From Antitrichia curtipendula (lineage: Eukaryota > Streptophyta > Bryopsida > Hypnales > Leucodontaceae), in contig OX579635.1 of NCBI GenBank assembly GCA_951230915.1, forward strand, positions 37,820,001-37,884,000: DNA of 64,000 nt, given 5' to 3'. Positions 20,641-31,914 of the stretch are shown piece by piece. Under the pieces are notes generated by a model that saw only the letters and a program-made list of their open reading frames with translations, did no database searches and was not told where the DNA came from. The position numbers and the translations under genes are program-made. Each line of letters starts with the position of its first letter. Within the stretch, counting starts at the first letter, position 1.

Positions 20641-22250
20641 ATGCTATCCTAGGACCTCTTCTCTATTAATATATAAATATAACTTTAATATTTCTGGAAA
20701 ATGTCATCAATTTTGTAGGTGGCACAACTGATAGTTGTAAAGTAATAGAGTATCTACACAATATGCATACATAATTGTCACTTACTACAATAAAGCAAAA
20801 ATTGATTGGAATTTGTAAGGAATGTTGTGTCTTTACTTGAAGAAGGTACACTATTAGGAGAAGATATGCTCAAATTCATGTATTCATCATATTCATATAA
20901 TAATTCATGTATTATGGCCACAAAAAGTTTGGGGGGTTTACTTCATTGATTGAAAGGATTTTTGCAATATATCACATTGTTCTTTAATACTTTTGGCTAT
21001 AAGAGTGGGGGACTAGGATGTCCTTATTAGTAAACTCTAGAATTTGCCTCACCAAATATAATTCTAACTTCTAATTGCTTTATAATTAGGACTTGCACCC
21101 AATTTGGAGTGAAATGTGATTTAGTAGTTATGATTTGCCAAGACCACTTCAAATAAGGTAAATTAGCCTATGATAGGCAAAGTGACTAGTTTGCCCTATT
21201 GGCATTGTTGAAAAATTAATTAAATTTTTTACATAAGCATAAATGTGAGAAATGGGGAGAGCAATTTGAACTTAGTTATTTTTCACAAAGTATGAATATC
21301 TTATGAATTTTTTAAGTGTGCTGCCTGATTAGCCTAAAAGTGTCTCTAGACTACCCCCTAAATCAACAGAAAGTGTATCATAATGGTCATCTCATTCACC
21401 ACAAGCAGTCACATTATTTCCTATATAGTCACAACATGAAGGCCTAAAATTGTCACTTCCTTTGATGAATTTACATTCATAAGATAAAAGTCCCTATTGG
21501 AGTTACTAATTATTCCATCACCATCATCCAAAATATTGATTGCAGCCACTAACTCATCCTAATGTAGCCCAAATCTCTTTATTGAAAATAAGCCTGTCAA
21601 AGCTTCAAAGGTTGATGCAAGACTTTAATTCTAAAACATTGGTGAAAAACAAAATTTCCTTTGGATAACTTCACCTATTATATGTTTGTAAGATGGAAGA
21701 AATTGTTTTTTCACACAATTTTTTAAAAAAGTTGCTTGAGTACATTTTTAGTGAATAGTATTGCAAATTCTCCATTGTGGTATTATTGACTTTTCTGAAG
21801 AAGAAGAAGAAGATGCTTAATCACGGATCACACGTCAAGTGTGTTTTAGTCATTTTTTGCTATTTAATCTTTATGTAAATTTTAGCCCTAAAAAATGATA
21901 TTTTTTAAAATTTGAGTTCAACTAATGAAATGCAGCTTATCAAGTGCAATTTCTACTCCAATTGAAAATATTGAAAAATTCATAATATTTTATAGCAGTA
22001 TGAACATTGAACCTATAATCAAAGCTTGTTCATTTCTTAATTTTATAGTGACATAGTAACTTTGATTTATACCATGATATTATGTATTATAATATACATC
22101 TATTGTAAAGTTTTTTATTTTTTTAGTATATAAATATGAATATTTTTCATTTCTTTTTAAAAAAAATCGGAATTTCAAAAAAAATTGAAAATTTTATCAC
22201 TTGTAGCAGACATATGAATTCATCTCTAAAAAATAAGTAAAATAATAATA
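20641..22250. other. AT-rich intergenic sequence, nothing recognised
   Basis: No exon chain, RNA gene or defined terminal repeat was identified. A short GAA run occurs at about 21800. Confidence 0.4.
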
Positions 22251-22259
22251 AATTTTGAA

Positions 22260-22375
22260 TTTTTATTTATTTATTAATCTCCGATGTAGCAATCACTTCA
22301 CCATATTGACCTATTGCTACAACGGAGTTCCCACAGTCTGGGAATTCTAGGGAACTCATAGCCCTCCACAGTAGT
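22260..22375. mobile_element. MITE of the 'gggaactc...agccc' family, right part
   Basis: 'tgtagcaatcacttcacca' and 'gggaactcatagccctcca' follow the order of the right half of copies at 16090 and 26528. The left half is degraded in AT-rich sequence. Confidence 0.45.
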
Positions 22376-22813
22376 GAAATCTTATGTAATGAGAGTGGCG
22401 GATAGTGAGACTTGAAATTAGTGGTCATCAACTCATACTTCCAAGGTTAATGAATCATTAAGTTTGTATCTTGTAATGGGTCTTTTGCCTATCATAAGCT
22501 CGTTTACTTTAGAGTAGCTCCGTTGCATGATTAGAAATAGGGACAATACCCAAATTTTGAAGTGGAAGAAGGCAACCTCATTCCATTATGTCGATTTAAA
22601 AATAAGATTGAACCAATGCAAAAGCCAGCAAATTAAACCTCAAATGGACTTTTTTGTATTATACAATGAAGGAGAAGAAAAGATCATATATTAAAAAAAT
22701 AACTTTCATGGAAAAAAGGGAAATTCTAATTCATTGGCATACATAACAAAGCTTGAAAAGGTAGGACAATTATGACTTTGCCTATCAGTGTAGCCAACTT
22801 GCAAGCTCTCTAC

Positions 22814-22954
22814 GATGAAAACACCTATTCCCGTCCATGTACCCAATTCTGTCATGATGTACCAACAAAGTACATTCTTACTAAGAAAATGTGCACCTAT
22901 GGTATATCATGACAAAATTTGATACATGGACGGGAATGGGTGTCTTCACTTCAT
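22814..22954. repeat. short perfect-looking hairpin (foldback MITE)
   Basis: 22814-22863 and 22900-22954 are complementary over about 50 bases with few mismatches, around a 36-base loop. Core paired words are 'ttcccgtccatgta' against 'tacatggacgggaa', and 'tcatgatgtacca' against 'tggtatatcatga'. No target duplication is obvious. If transcribed it would form a precursor-like stem. Confidence 0.8.
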
Positions 22955-23071
22955 ATTTTGTCAAATTGTTGGGCTAGAGATAAAGAGAGATCGATGCCAG
23001 GTTTTCTTTTCCAATTGCCCCATCATTATTAATGCTATTGGTGTGGTGGATCTTGGTTGCATTGGGGCATA

Positions 23072-23375
23072 AGGTAGGGGTCTATAAAAGCGACTTGGCT
23101 CAAAAAAGCGACCTCTAACACAGAGGTACATCTTACTTTCTTCAATTTACCAACATTGGACATTTTAGGAGGGGGGCGCTTTTAAAAATCACTGCGTTTC
23201 AACTTCAAAAATTTATAACTAATTCCACAAAGATCCAAAAAATATAAACCGACTTGGATTAGATGCCAATTCCATTTTTCTTTCTAGTAAAATTTACTGA
23301 AAATTGTTTCAAGGAATTTAGCTTCCCTGAAAATGCAATCAGTTCTTAAAGGGTTGCTTTAACAGCCCCCTACCT
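23072..23375. mobile_element. TA-flanked MITE, AGGTAGGGG ends
   Basis: 304 bp flanked by TA at 23070-23071 and 23376-23377. Ends read inward as AGGTAGGGGTCTATAAAAG and AGGTAGGGGGCTGTTAAAG. Interior is related to the remnant at 1740-2083 and more distantly to 27871 and 35.4 kb ('cggattagatgcc'-type motif after a 'gatccaaaaaat' run). Confidence 0.75.
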
Positions 23376-24454
23376 TATTGTTTTTTCAATTGCCCCGTCA
23401 TTACGCCGTTGGCATAGTGGTTCCTGGTGCTGCTGCTCTTATGCATCTGTGCACGTGGCTTGTCGAGATTCCTTGTCGTGCCATCAGGTTGGATTAACGT
23501 TTATCATAATGATTAACACTAAACATGTTTTGTTTTTGTTTTGTTTTTTTAACAAAAATGAAACGGAATTTCATTGCAAACATGTGTTCAAACCTCTGCC
23601 ATCAGGTGTTATCTTACTGACAGACCAATATGCTCAAGCCCAGTATGGCCTGGCCCTGCCTTGGGGTCTTTTCCAGATGATATGATGCCAATGGGCTTGT
23701 AATTGCACTGTCACGCAAGTTATCATATGAGAGAAAGCCCCCACAACCCTTGGTCAGACTTTTATTGATAAGTTATAAGCTACAGTCAGCATAGTTGTGA
23801 AGATATTATATACCCCAGAAGATGTTTTGCGAATTCACGTGTCAATTCAGGCATGATTTCCCAGAAGGGTACATGTGGCATCATTCCATTGGTTGTTAAG
23901 CTTTTACAAAAAAAATTAAAAGAGGTACACATGTAATTTTCCTACTGGTTGTAAGACTTTTGAGCCAACCCCTTGTATGAAATGAATTATTGAATTCAAC
24001 ATGTGAAACCCATTCCAACCGCCCATATTTGTATTCTCGGAACCTGTGGAACTTGCAAACCGTATGGGATATATTTGTATTTTTGTCTAGTAAATATGTA
24101 TGTATTTTGCATCCATATTTTGTAAGCATATCCATATCCATATTCATATCTTGTATTTTTTTGGTTTGAAACCATATCCTTGTGAATACATATGTATTCT
24201 ATATCCGTATTCTATATCCAAATTTGGACGGCCAAGATCGTCTATTCTAGAGCCATCAACAACTTTGTTTTTTTTAGAATATCAACAACATTTGGGGAGG
24301 GGTGGGTGGGTGGAATTCAAATTGGCGGCTCTTGATTTTTCCAAGGGAGAAGAAGAATTGAAACACAAACATCATGTTTGCATCTTTTCAGTACATAGTA
24401 AGTTAAATGAATACAAAAAGGCAAGCTAGATGCCCTAAGGTTGTGTAAACTTAA

Positions 24455-25088
24455 ATCCTAAATGCCCAAGGCTTTCTTTGAGCTTGTAGGATTTTGCTCT
24501 AAATTGAACAAAAATTCAACATTTTGAAAAGCTATATCAATTTTTTTTTTAAATTGTAACCATACAAATTCAAACTAGACATGTTAGAGAAAATACAACA
24601 ATATAAAATATCGATTGAAAGATTATAATGTTTGATCATGAGGGTGTTAAACTACGAAAGTGATTTGAAGTCTTTCAATCCTCTTTTCACAAGTCAAATC
24701 TAAAAAGTTGTTCACTAAAAAAATATAAAGATAAAGGGTCTAACATGTATAACCTTAATCAATTTGTGACTTCTCAAAGTCTACTCTACAATTTTTTTAA
24801 ATGAAATTTTAATGTGATTTTTTCTCCAAGATCTAGTGTATTTGAGGCTCATTTCCAAGAGCCCTCAGCACTACAAAAAGTCAAGATTTCAATGGACACC
24901 CTTGCACAAAATCTTGAATAAAAATCCATAATCAATCATCTTCAAAATTGGATTTTTGATGCTAAAATTAGACTTCAAAAATAATTTTCCAAAAATATAA
25001 ACTACTAAAAATAGCAATTTTGGTATAGATTTTATTTAACTTCAAAGTATTGTCGACCCCAAAATTTGGTGCCTTGGACATTCAGGGG
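24455..25088. mobile_element. TTAA-flanked element, relative of 17312-17959
   Basis: Flanked by TTAA at 24451-24454 and 25089-25092. Ends read inward as ATCCTAAATGCCCA and CCCCTGAATGTCCA. Collinear with 17312-17959 over its whole length, in the same orientation, with many substitutions and small indels. 634 bp, non-coding. Confidence 0.85.
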
Positions 25089-25092
25089 TTAA

Positions 25093-26520
25093 TGCACTAC
25101 CATATGGGGTACAATTGTGAAGCATGAAAGTTTTTCAATCGTAGAGGTTTAGTTTCGCAACGGAGTCAAGTCTCCGCTTGTTTGTTTAAAAGGGAACCAG
25201 AAAAAATTAATTGATGAATCAATTAGATGTGTACAAGGTATACCACCCTATTACCACTCTCGTGAGTATATATTCAAGGGGTACATTTCAAAACAAAAAT
25301 AAGCACGGTGAAGCTAGAATTAGAATTTGGATGGAAATAGAGTGATTTACCTTATAATATGATAGATTCATAGTATATATACAAAATACGGAGTTATAGA
25401 ATGGCCTTATGTAGGGTTTAATTTATAATATTAATTCAGATACATCCTTGAAGTGAATTTCTAAGTACATTCATGAGTAGATTATGCTTGAGAGTATGAA
25501 AATAATAAGCAGAGTATCTGAACATGTGCCAAATGGTCTATGTAGACATATGACATGAACTAGAATAAATGAGGCTCATTCAATACAAATATTTATAATA
25601 TATCGTAGTAGTGATCCTTGGTTTTCAATAAGCAATTATAGAGTAGAAAATTGTAAAGATGCAAAATCTCACGAACCTTCTCCACAAGGAAGGGTACTTA
25701 TATTTATTACCAAACAACATGTGGCATAATGTAGGAAGGTATTAATTCAAAGTGTTAAAAGAATTGAAAAATCTTTGAGGGAATATATAGAGTATAAATT
25801 AATATACACTCAATTATAAGTAAGATACACATATAAATAATACGTCAAATTTGTTATTTTTCTAAGATAGTTTCAAAGATATAAATCCTAGGAATTTATT
25901 GTGGTAGGGTCAATTTTTGGGATTGCTAACCTACTTGATTGGATGAAAAATTGTGTAACAATCCAATAAAATAGATCTCTTCTATCCCTACATAGCTTTA
26001 TAGTCTAGTCCTCTCTTCTACCCCACTATAGACACCTGGGATGCTTCAAATGTTGTTTTCTGCTTCACTTTGGGTACTTTGCTTATATATTTTGAATTTT
26101 ATTTTCCATTGTAGCACCGTTTCACTTCCCACTTCCTGAAGAATGGTTTTAATGTGGTGTTTGTGCAGGCCATCACTTTGAAGGTTTAGGATTTATGGAG
26201 AATTTTTCTTATTGAATTTACATGTCAGTTTGGTTTATAATTTACTATTGTTGTTTATAGTCAATGTCTCATAAATAGGGTTTGCGGTTTACTATCATGT
26301 GTGAGATGGGTGATGGAGGATTCACTTCATAGGAATTTGTAGAAACTTAAGGATGTATGGGGTGTTGTTTGCCTTAGTGTGAGGGTTTAGGATTTGAATT
26401 ATGGACTACACTTTGGATGTGCTAGTGATTAGTGAATGTTCATTCTTTGGAGTTTTGGATTCAAATTTGGGTATCTTGATTTATGGTTTGTTTCAAAATG
26501 AGGATTTGTTCTCATTAGAT
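25093..26520. other. intergenic sequence, nothing recognised
   Basis: Moderately AT-rich DNA with no recognisable gene, RNA or defined element. Confidence 0.4.
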
Positions 26521-26527
26521 GATTTTG

Positions 26528-26775
26528 GGAGGTCTGGAGAGCCGTTTCAGGCCTGTTCCCGGCACTATTCCCCCGGCAGCAAAAGAACGGCCGCTGTCAG
26601 AAAAAAAAATTCAAAAAAAATTCAAAAAAAATCTTAAAATGGAAAAACAAGATGAACAATTTTTTTTTGTATGACGTGGCAGTCGTTGTGCCATGTCACG
26701 CAGCTGCTGCGGCGCAGTTCCAGACAGCTTCAGACTCTGGGAATCCTGGGGAACTCGCAGCCCTCCACAAGGGCT
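26528..26775. mobile_element. MITE of the 'gggaactc...agccc' family, best copy
   Basis: Least decayed copy of the family. The left part has 'ggagagccgtttcaggcc' and 'gttcccggcactattccc'; the centre is A-rich; the right part has 'gacgtggcagtcgttgtgcc' and 'ggggaactcgcagccctcc'. Ends are loosely inverted (GGAGGTCTGGAGAG against GGAGGGCTGCGAG). GC-rich compared with flanks, as expected of a younger copy. Confidence 0.6.
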
Positions 26776-28408
26776 GAAAAACATGTAATGTTAGGCTCTA
26801 GGGTGACAAATTCAAACCTTTGGACATTTTATGTCATGATTGGCAGCCTTGCGAGGTTTACATGGTGAAGGATGAAGATTAGTACAGTATGTCACTCTTG
26901 TGGATGACCCCTATAGCTTGTGCATGAAAAGATTTAGTGATTGGTTTACATCTTAGCTTGGGGCATTTTTTGATTGTGTGGATTTCCATATAGTGTATGC
27001 AGATTTTCTGATTTTTTAACTTCACAATTCTTTTATAAAAATCAAAACTATGTATTTGAGACAAAAAATCACATGTATTTCCATCATAGTTTCAAGCACT
27101 TTTACATGAAGCTATGTATATTCAATGTTTTTTTCAACAAGTAATGAGATTCTTCAAAATTATTAGATAAGCTTAATGCATTATTTTCATACAAGTAAAT
27201 AAATACCTTGTCAGAAAGTCACAAACCACAATCTTTGCTACAATCATATAGTTAGTCATATGCCAAAGTTTCTTCAAGCCAAGTGCCCTTGGCTGATTTT
27301 TTTATTTTATTTTTCAAAGTTTAGGAATTCAAAGACTATTACCAATTTAGGTTATTACTCAAAGATATGGGACAATTTGCACTTGTATCAACAACTATAT
27401 CCACATTTGTATCCACATTTATATTTGTACATATATACATGTATTTCAATGTACATTTATGTAACTATATATACATATTTGTATATGCATTTGTGCTTGT
27501 ATACAACAAACTTGCCTAGATGAACCTTTCATTTTCATTTATTTCCCTCCCAATTGGCCTCTAAGCTTTTGAGTAGCTTATGGATGGTATTTTTGAAAAG
27601 ATAGTAGTCTCCTACAATATACAAGATTGTAGTGTCAAAGATGTAAAACTCCAAAGTTTTAACAATTGTATCATATTATCAGTTATTAAGTGAAGTCATT
27701 CCAATGATGGAAAATGACATCAATCTAAACAAAAAATTGTCAAGTCTTGAAAATATTCTAGGGAACCACGTTATTTCATTGGCTAGTCAAAAGGAGATCA
27801 TAACCTCTGACTCAACCCTAAGAGGCTTAGGTCAACTAGTGTTGCAATTCCAATGTTTTTCTATTGAATAAGGTGGAAGGCCCATAAAGTGGCTATTTAA
27901 AAGTTGATAAATAATTTTGAGAGGTTTAATTTTTGAAATATTTTTTTCTAGAATCAAATTCTTTATCCAATTTTGAGAGGTTTATATAGGTTCAAAAGAC
28001 AAATGGAATTCGTACCTTTCCAAGTTGTTTTCATATTTTTTTAGAGAATCATAGAATTAGTTATGAATTTTTGAATTTGAAATGCAGTGGTCACTAAAAA
28101 GCATCTGGTAACTCCTACAATGTACAGTGGTCTACAATTCACTTACAAATTTTTGGATCCTCCTGAGATTAGGAGAACTTTGGGAGGTTTGTGTACGCTG
28201 AAAAATGAACAGAATTTTGAATTTTGATTTGTGTTGGAATTACATTGAGGTCTACTTTATCATCATTACAAATACACATATCTAATTGAAAATCATTCAA
28301 AGAGTTTGATGTTTTCTATATACTATGTACTATCTAGTATTGCCAACATTTGTGAAAATTACTACTTGTATTCAATGGTACCATATAAGAAATGAATCTT
28401 CAATGGTT
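26776..28408. other. intergenic; partial TA-type MITE at about 27871
   Basis: From 27871 (TA at 27869-27870) 'aggtggaaggcccataaag' starts a sequence resembling the TA-type MITE family, with 'gacaaatggaatt' and 'gcagtggtcactaaaaagc', but no matching right end was found. 27385-27520 is a degenerate 'tatccacatttgtat' low-complexity run. Otherwise nothing is recognised. Confidence 0.4.
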
Positions 28409-28510
28409 CTTGCTTTAAAGATACTTATTTTCATACCACTTGAATTGCTTGTATGATTTCTTGCTTTAAAGATACTTATTTTCATACCACTTGAATTGCT
28501 TGTATGATTT
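28409..28510. repeat. perfect 51-bp tandem duplication
   Basis: 28409-28459 and 28460-28510 are identical direct copies of a unit starting 'cttgctttaaagatactt' and ending 'gcttgtatgattt'. The lack of any difference implies a very recent event. Confidence 0.95.
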
Positions 28511-28742
28511 CTTGCTTGTTCTTCATCCAAATGCAAAAATCTTTGACTGTTCTATGAAATGGTAGATAGTGTACAAAAGGAATCCAAATTGTTGTATAAT
28601 TTTAAATTATTCATTTTTTCACTTTTTATGAAGTTGAAGTGCACTTCATTGCAATTCCAACGCAATTTGCGGTTTCAAAATCGGTTCACTTTTATTAGCA
28701 CGCTAGAGCTTTCTAAAGTTGCTGAATTTATAGTGAACATTA

Positions 28743-29017
28743 CACTAAAAACTATATTTAGTGTTGGATTGCATTTAGTGTAATTACCAGCCTACCCCAC
28801 CCAACACTAAATCTGAACTTTGGAGTAATTAGTGTAGTGTTAGATTTGAATGAGCTGCCTTCGCCTTCTTAGATTTCAGATCTCAGATTTCAGATTTACC
28901 ATAGAGTATATTTAGTGTTAGAAATTACATTTAATGTTACTTACTTTAGTAGGCTTAATGATATTTAGTGTCATGACTCATAAATAGTGTTGCTAATACT
29001 AAATATAGTTTTTAGTG
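28743..29017. mobile_element. TA-flanked MITE rich in ACACTAAAT, copy 1
   Basis: 275 bp between TA at 28741-28742 and 29018-29019. Inverted ends start CACTAAAAACTATATTTAGT. The interior is saturated with 'atttagtgtt' and its complement and has a 'gatttcagatctcag' run. Copy 57592-57894 is related but its interior lies in the opposite orientation. Confidence 0.75.
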
Positions 29018-29299
29018 TACTGAAAAAAATTCGTAAATGAACTGTTACCCAACTATACAGTATAATTTGTGCATTGGTTGGTGCAATGAGAAAACTAAAT
29101 GTACCTCTGCTTATGAAGATGCTTTTTGAGGAAACAAAAATGTACCTCTGCATATGAATGACATTTTTTTGAGCGTGAGCTTGCAGTTTTATGGACCTAC
29201 CTTTCGTACTATTCGACATACTTTTGAGTCTTCCATCTCCAAAGCAAGGAGAAGAACTCCAGTCTTTTTTTTTGCGTGTCCTTTCTCATGTGAACTGAA

Positions 29300-29465
29300 A
29301 TGATCAAAAGAGCACTGGAAAGCGCACACACGCAAAGACACGCAAAGACATGCAAAGGCGCACACATGGATGCGTCACCGCATTCAGAGGGGGCACATAC
29401 TCAGATTATCTCGGGGTGCCGACCTCGGTACGCATCTCGGTACCCATCACGGTACCCACCTCCTC
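29300..29465. repeat. short GC-richer tandem repeats
   Basis: 'cacgcaaagaca' is repeated at about 29330-29360, and 'ctcggtacgcat', 'ctcggtacccat', 'cacggtacccac' follow one another at about 29424-29458. No gene is supported. Confidence 0.6.
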
Positions 29466-29596
29466 TGATGTTTTCAACTTATACTCTGTCAATGTAGTCC
29501 TTCCCCAGATCCAAGCTGGCCACCTGTCATCATCCGAGTTAATTTTTTGAGGGGTGCAGCCAAAAATTACTCATGTGGCAATAAGCACAACATTAA

Positions 29597-29710
29597 CCCT
29601 TAACACGACGCGGCCCCCATGACCAAGGTAGTCACCAAAATGTTTGGATTATTGGACTAATCATAGGTGCATTCTTTGTTTCTACGGTGACCCTCAACAT
29701 CGTTTAAGGG
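29597..29710. mobile_element. small TTAA-family MITE
   Basis: 114 bp, TTAA at 29593-29596 and 29711-29714. Ends read inward as CCCTTAACACGACG and CCCTTAAACGATG. Interior has the family signature 'gcggcccccatgaccaagg' and 'ataggtgcattctttg'. Confidence 0.85.
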
Positions 29711-29753
29711 TTAACTTTGAAATATAGTATGAGAAGACCAAGTATATCATTAA

Positions 29754-29895
29754 CCTTGCAAGGATGCGGCCCCCTATAACCAAGGTAGTCACCAAATTCT
29801 CCAATTATTGGGACCAATAGGTGCTTTCTCTTTTTTCTACAATCAACAATGAAGTCATCCATTGGACCACTCTAATCAACAATGTCCTTACAAGG
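29754..29895. mobile_element. small TTAA-family MITE, first of a stacked array
   Basis: 142 bp, TTAA at 29750-29753 and 29896-29899. Ends read inward as CCTTGCAAGGATG and CCTTGTAAGGACA. Same family as 29597. The right TTAA is also the left TTAA of the next element. Confidence 0.85.
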
Positions 29896-29899
29896 TTAA

Positions 29900-31208
29900 A
29901 ACCCTCACCACCCCAAAGGATCAAAAGTGTCCTCATACAGTCTAGTAGTCAACTTCAAAGTGCTGTAACTTTTTCATCTAATCTCCAAATTCAATAAATA
30001 AATAAAAAACTTGTTGGTAAAGTTGCGCATACTAAGGTAACAGGTCCAGAAATCGCCCACCTAAGAGCTGAAACTGAATTTTGGGAAGGTGAAACTTCTT
30101 GACATAATTTTCTGTAAATTTTCCTTAAAAAAAAGTGGATTTGGCATCTAACCTAAGTCGTTTCATATTTTTTGGAGCTTTTTGAAATTAGTTATGAAAT
30201 TTTGAAGTTGAACTGGCATAGGGCTTCAAAATCGTCCACCCCTAAAATGTACATTGTTTATACATTAGTGAAGGCTATGAAAAAATAGCATGTACAAATC
30301 GTGTACATTGTACAGGTGGGGCGGTTTTTAATGCCCGAACTATTCTCGAGCCTTCTACCTTAGTCTATTTTTTGTGCTAAAATTTTCAAATCTATATAGA
30401 CATACTGAGTTTTTGAAAGCCATTCAAAGTTCACAAGTTCAATTTGAGTTCATCACACTGCATTGAGATGGTTGCAACTTCGGGGGCTTGTATCTTTTTC
30501 ATCAAATGTTAGTTTTCAGTCAAATTTGTTGGACTTTGTTCCCATGAAGTCTAATTATTGTGGTAAAATTTTCATATCAATCCAAGTTGTTTTGAATGCT
30601 TGGGAGCAATTCGAAGTCCAAAATCCATACATTTTTGCATTACAATGAACTTTGGCGGCTTATAATTTCTTCATACAGTGGTTTTTTTCAATAATTTTTA
30701 TTGGAAAAGTTGCGCATACTAGTCTAGTTCTTGTAGTAAAAATTGCATATCAATCCAAGAAATTATGATTAACTGAGAAGCATTTTAGTAGAGGTAGGTT
30801 CAACGATAGATGTGTTTTTTTGCAACTTTTTTCACTGTTTTTGACATTTCAAAACAATTTTGCAAATGCAATGAGTCAATTGAATGGTTTTCTTTTCTAC
30901 CAAAGTATTTGTCATTTGGTTTTGAATCACTTTGTTGCTTAAAGTTTTTTCATTTGAGTAGGTTTAGAAATCGAATTTCACCTCCAAATGTGTTTTTAGG
31001 AAAATTTCAGCATCTTTTTTCAACACTAGAACATTATAATCTTTCAATCTATACGGTCAAATGATCCCAAATTTGATTTACACCATCTACAATATGCACG
31101 GAACAAGACTGTATAGTTGAGGTTTTTATACCTCATTCACATTTAGACTTATAACACTTGAAAAGCAAGGTTGTATTTTGACATGGTTAGGCCTTGGGCG
31201 GTGGGGGG
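29900..31208. mobile_element. large TTAA-flanked element with nested TA-type MITE
   Basis: TTAA at 29896-29899 on the left and a decayed GTAA at 31209-31212 on the right. It is the reverse-orientation relative of 58792-59761: shared words include 'aacttcgggggcttgtatct', 'cttataacacttgaaaagca' and 'tgacatggttag'. Without the 326-bp insertion at 30035-30360 it would be about 980 bp, matching the 970 bp of the intact copy. Non-coding. Confidence 0.8.
30035..30360. mobile_element. TA-flanked MITE, AGGTAACAGG family, copy 2 (nested)
   Basis: 326 bp with TA at 30033-30034 and 30361-30362. Ends read inward as AGGTAACAGGTCCAGAAA and AGGTAGAAGGCTCGAGAA. It interrupts the TTAA element 29900-31208; the corresponding place in 58792-59761 reads straight through, which confirms both the boundaries and a TA target. 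Confidence 0.85.
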
Positions 31209-31212
31209 GTAA

Positions 31213-31351
31213 TCCTGGAAGGATATTGAAGTTGAAAATTGATCGATGGATGACTTCATTGTTCATTGAAGAAACAAAGAATGCACCTATTGGTCCAATA
31301 ATTATAGCTATTTGGATGACTACATTGGTCATGGGGGAAGGCCGCATCTTT
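31213..31351. mobile_element. small TTAA-family MITE (minus orientation)
   Basis: Lies between GTAA 31209-31212 and TTAA 31352-31355. Reads 'ggatgacttcattgttc', 'gcacctattggtccaata', 'actacattggtcatg', 'gccgcatctt' on the plus strand, the complement of the 29754 order. Shares its right TTAA with the next copy, which points the other way. Confidence 0.75.
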
Positions 31352-31355
31352 TTAA

Positions 31356-31499
31356 ACTAGAAAGATGTAGCCCCTCATACATGACCAAGGTAGTTACAAA
31401 AACACTTAGATTATTGAACCAATAGGTGCATGATTTGTTTCTACAATGAAAAATGAAGTCATCTATTGGACCTTTTAGAACAACGGCATCCTTATAAGG
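31356..31499. mobile_element. small TTAA-family MITE (plus orientation)
   Basis: 144 bp, TTAA at 31352-31355 and 31500-31503. Ends read inward as ACTAGAAAGATG and CCTTATAAGGATG. Interior 'catgaccaaggtagtta' and 'aataggtgcatgatttg' match the family. Head-to-head with 31213-31351. Confidence 0.8.
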
Positions 31500-31539
31500 T
31501 TAAGGACATCATAAAAATCTGAACCTGCAAAGGGTTGCT

Positions 31540-31770
31540 TGATCCTCATTTTTGGCACTACCGTGGTGCAAATATAGAAAAATTTAAAATTATTTTCGAA
31601 ATTTAAAAATATTGTTTTTTGAGATTTTTTTTACTTTTTTATTTTTATTTTTAAATTTCCAATCTGACGTGGCACTAATAGTGTCATGTCAAATTTCTAT
31701 TTTTCTAAATAAAATTTCCTATAATTGCACTACTACCATGCAATCTCACAGCCATTTGTAGGCTAAATTT
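31540..31770. mobile_element. MITE of the 'gggaactc...agccc' family, decayed copy
   Basis: 'tttggcactaccgtggtg', A/T-rich centre, 'gacgtggcactaatagtgtc' and 'ctcacagccatttgtagg' follow the family order. Ends uncertain. Confidence 0.4.
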
Positions 31771-31914
31771 TTTTCTAATGGATAATCCTAAAACACATTA
31801 TTGAAAGGATGTTTTGTATCATTTGGATAATTTCAAAGAGGTTTCAAGGATGAGAAAAAAAATGATTTTTCATCTAATTTTTTTTTGGCAGGGAATTGCT
31901 AGAACTCAATTTAA

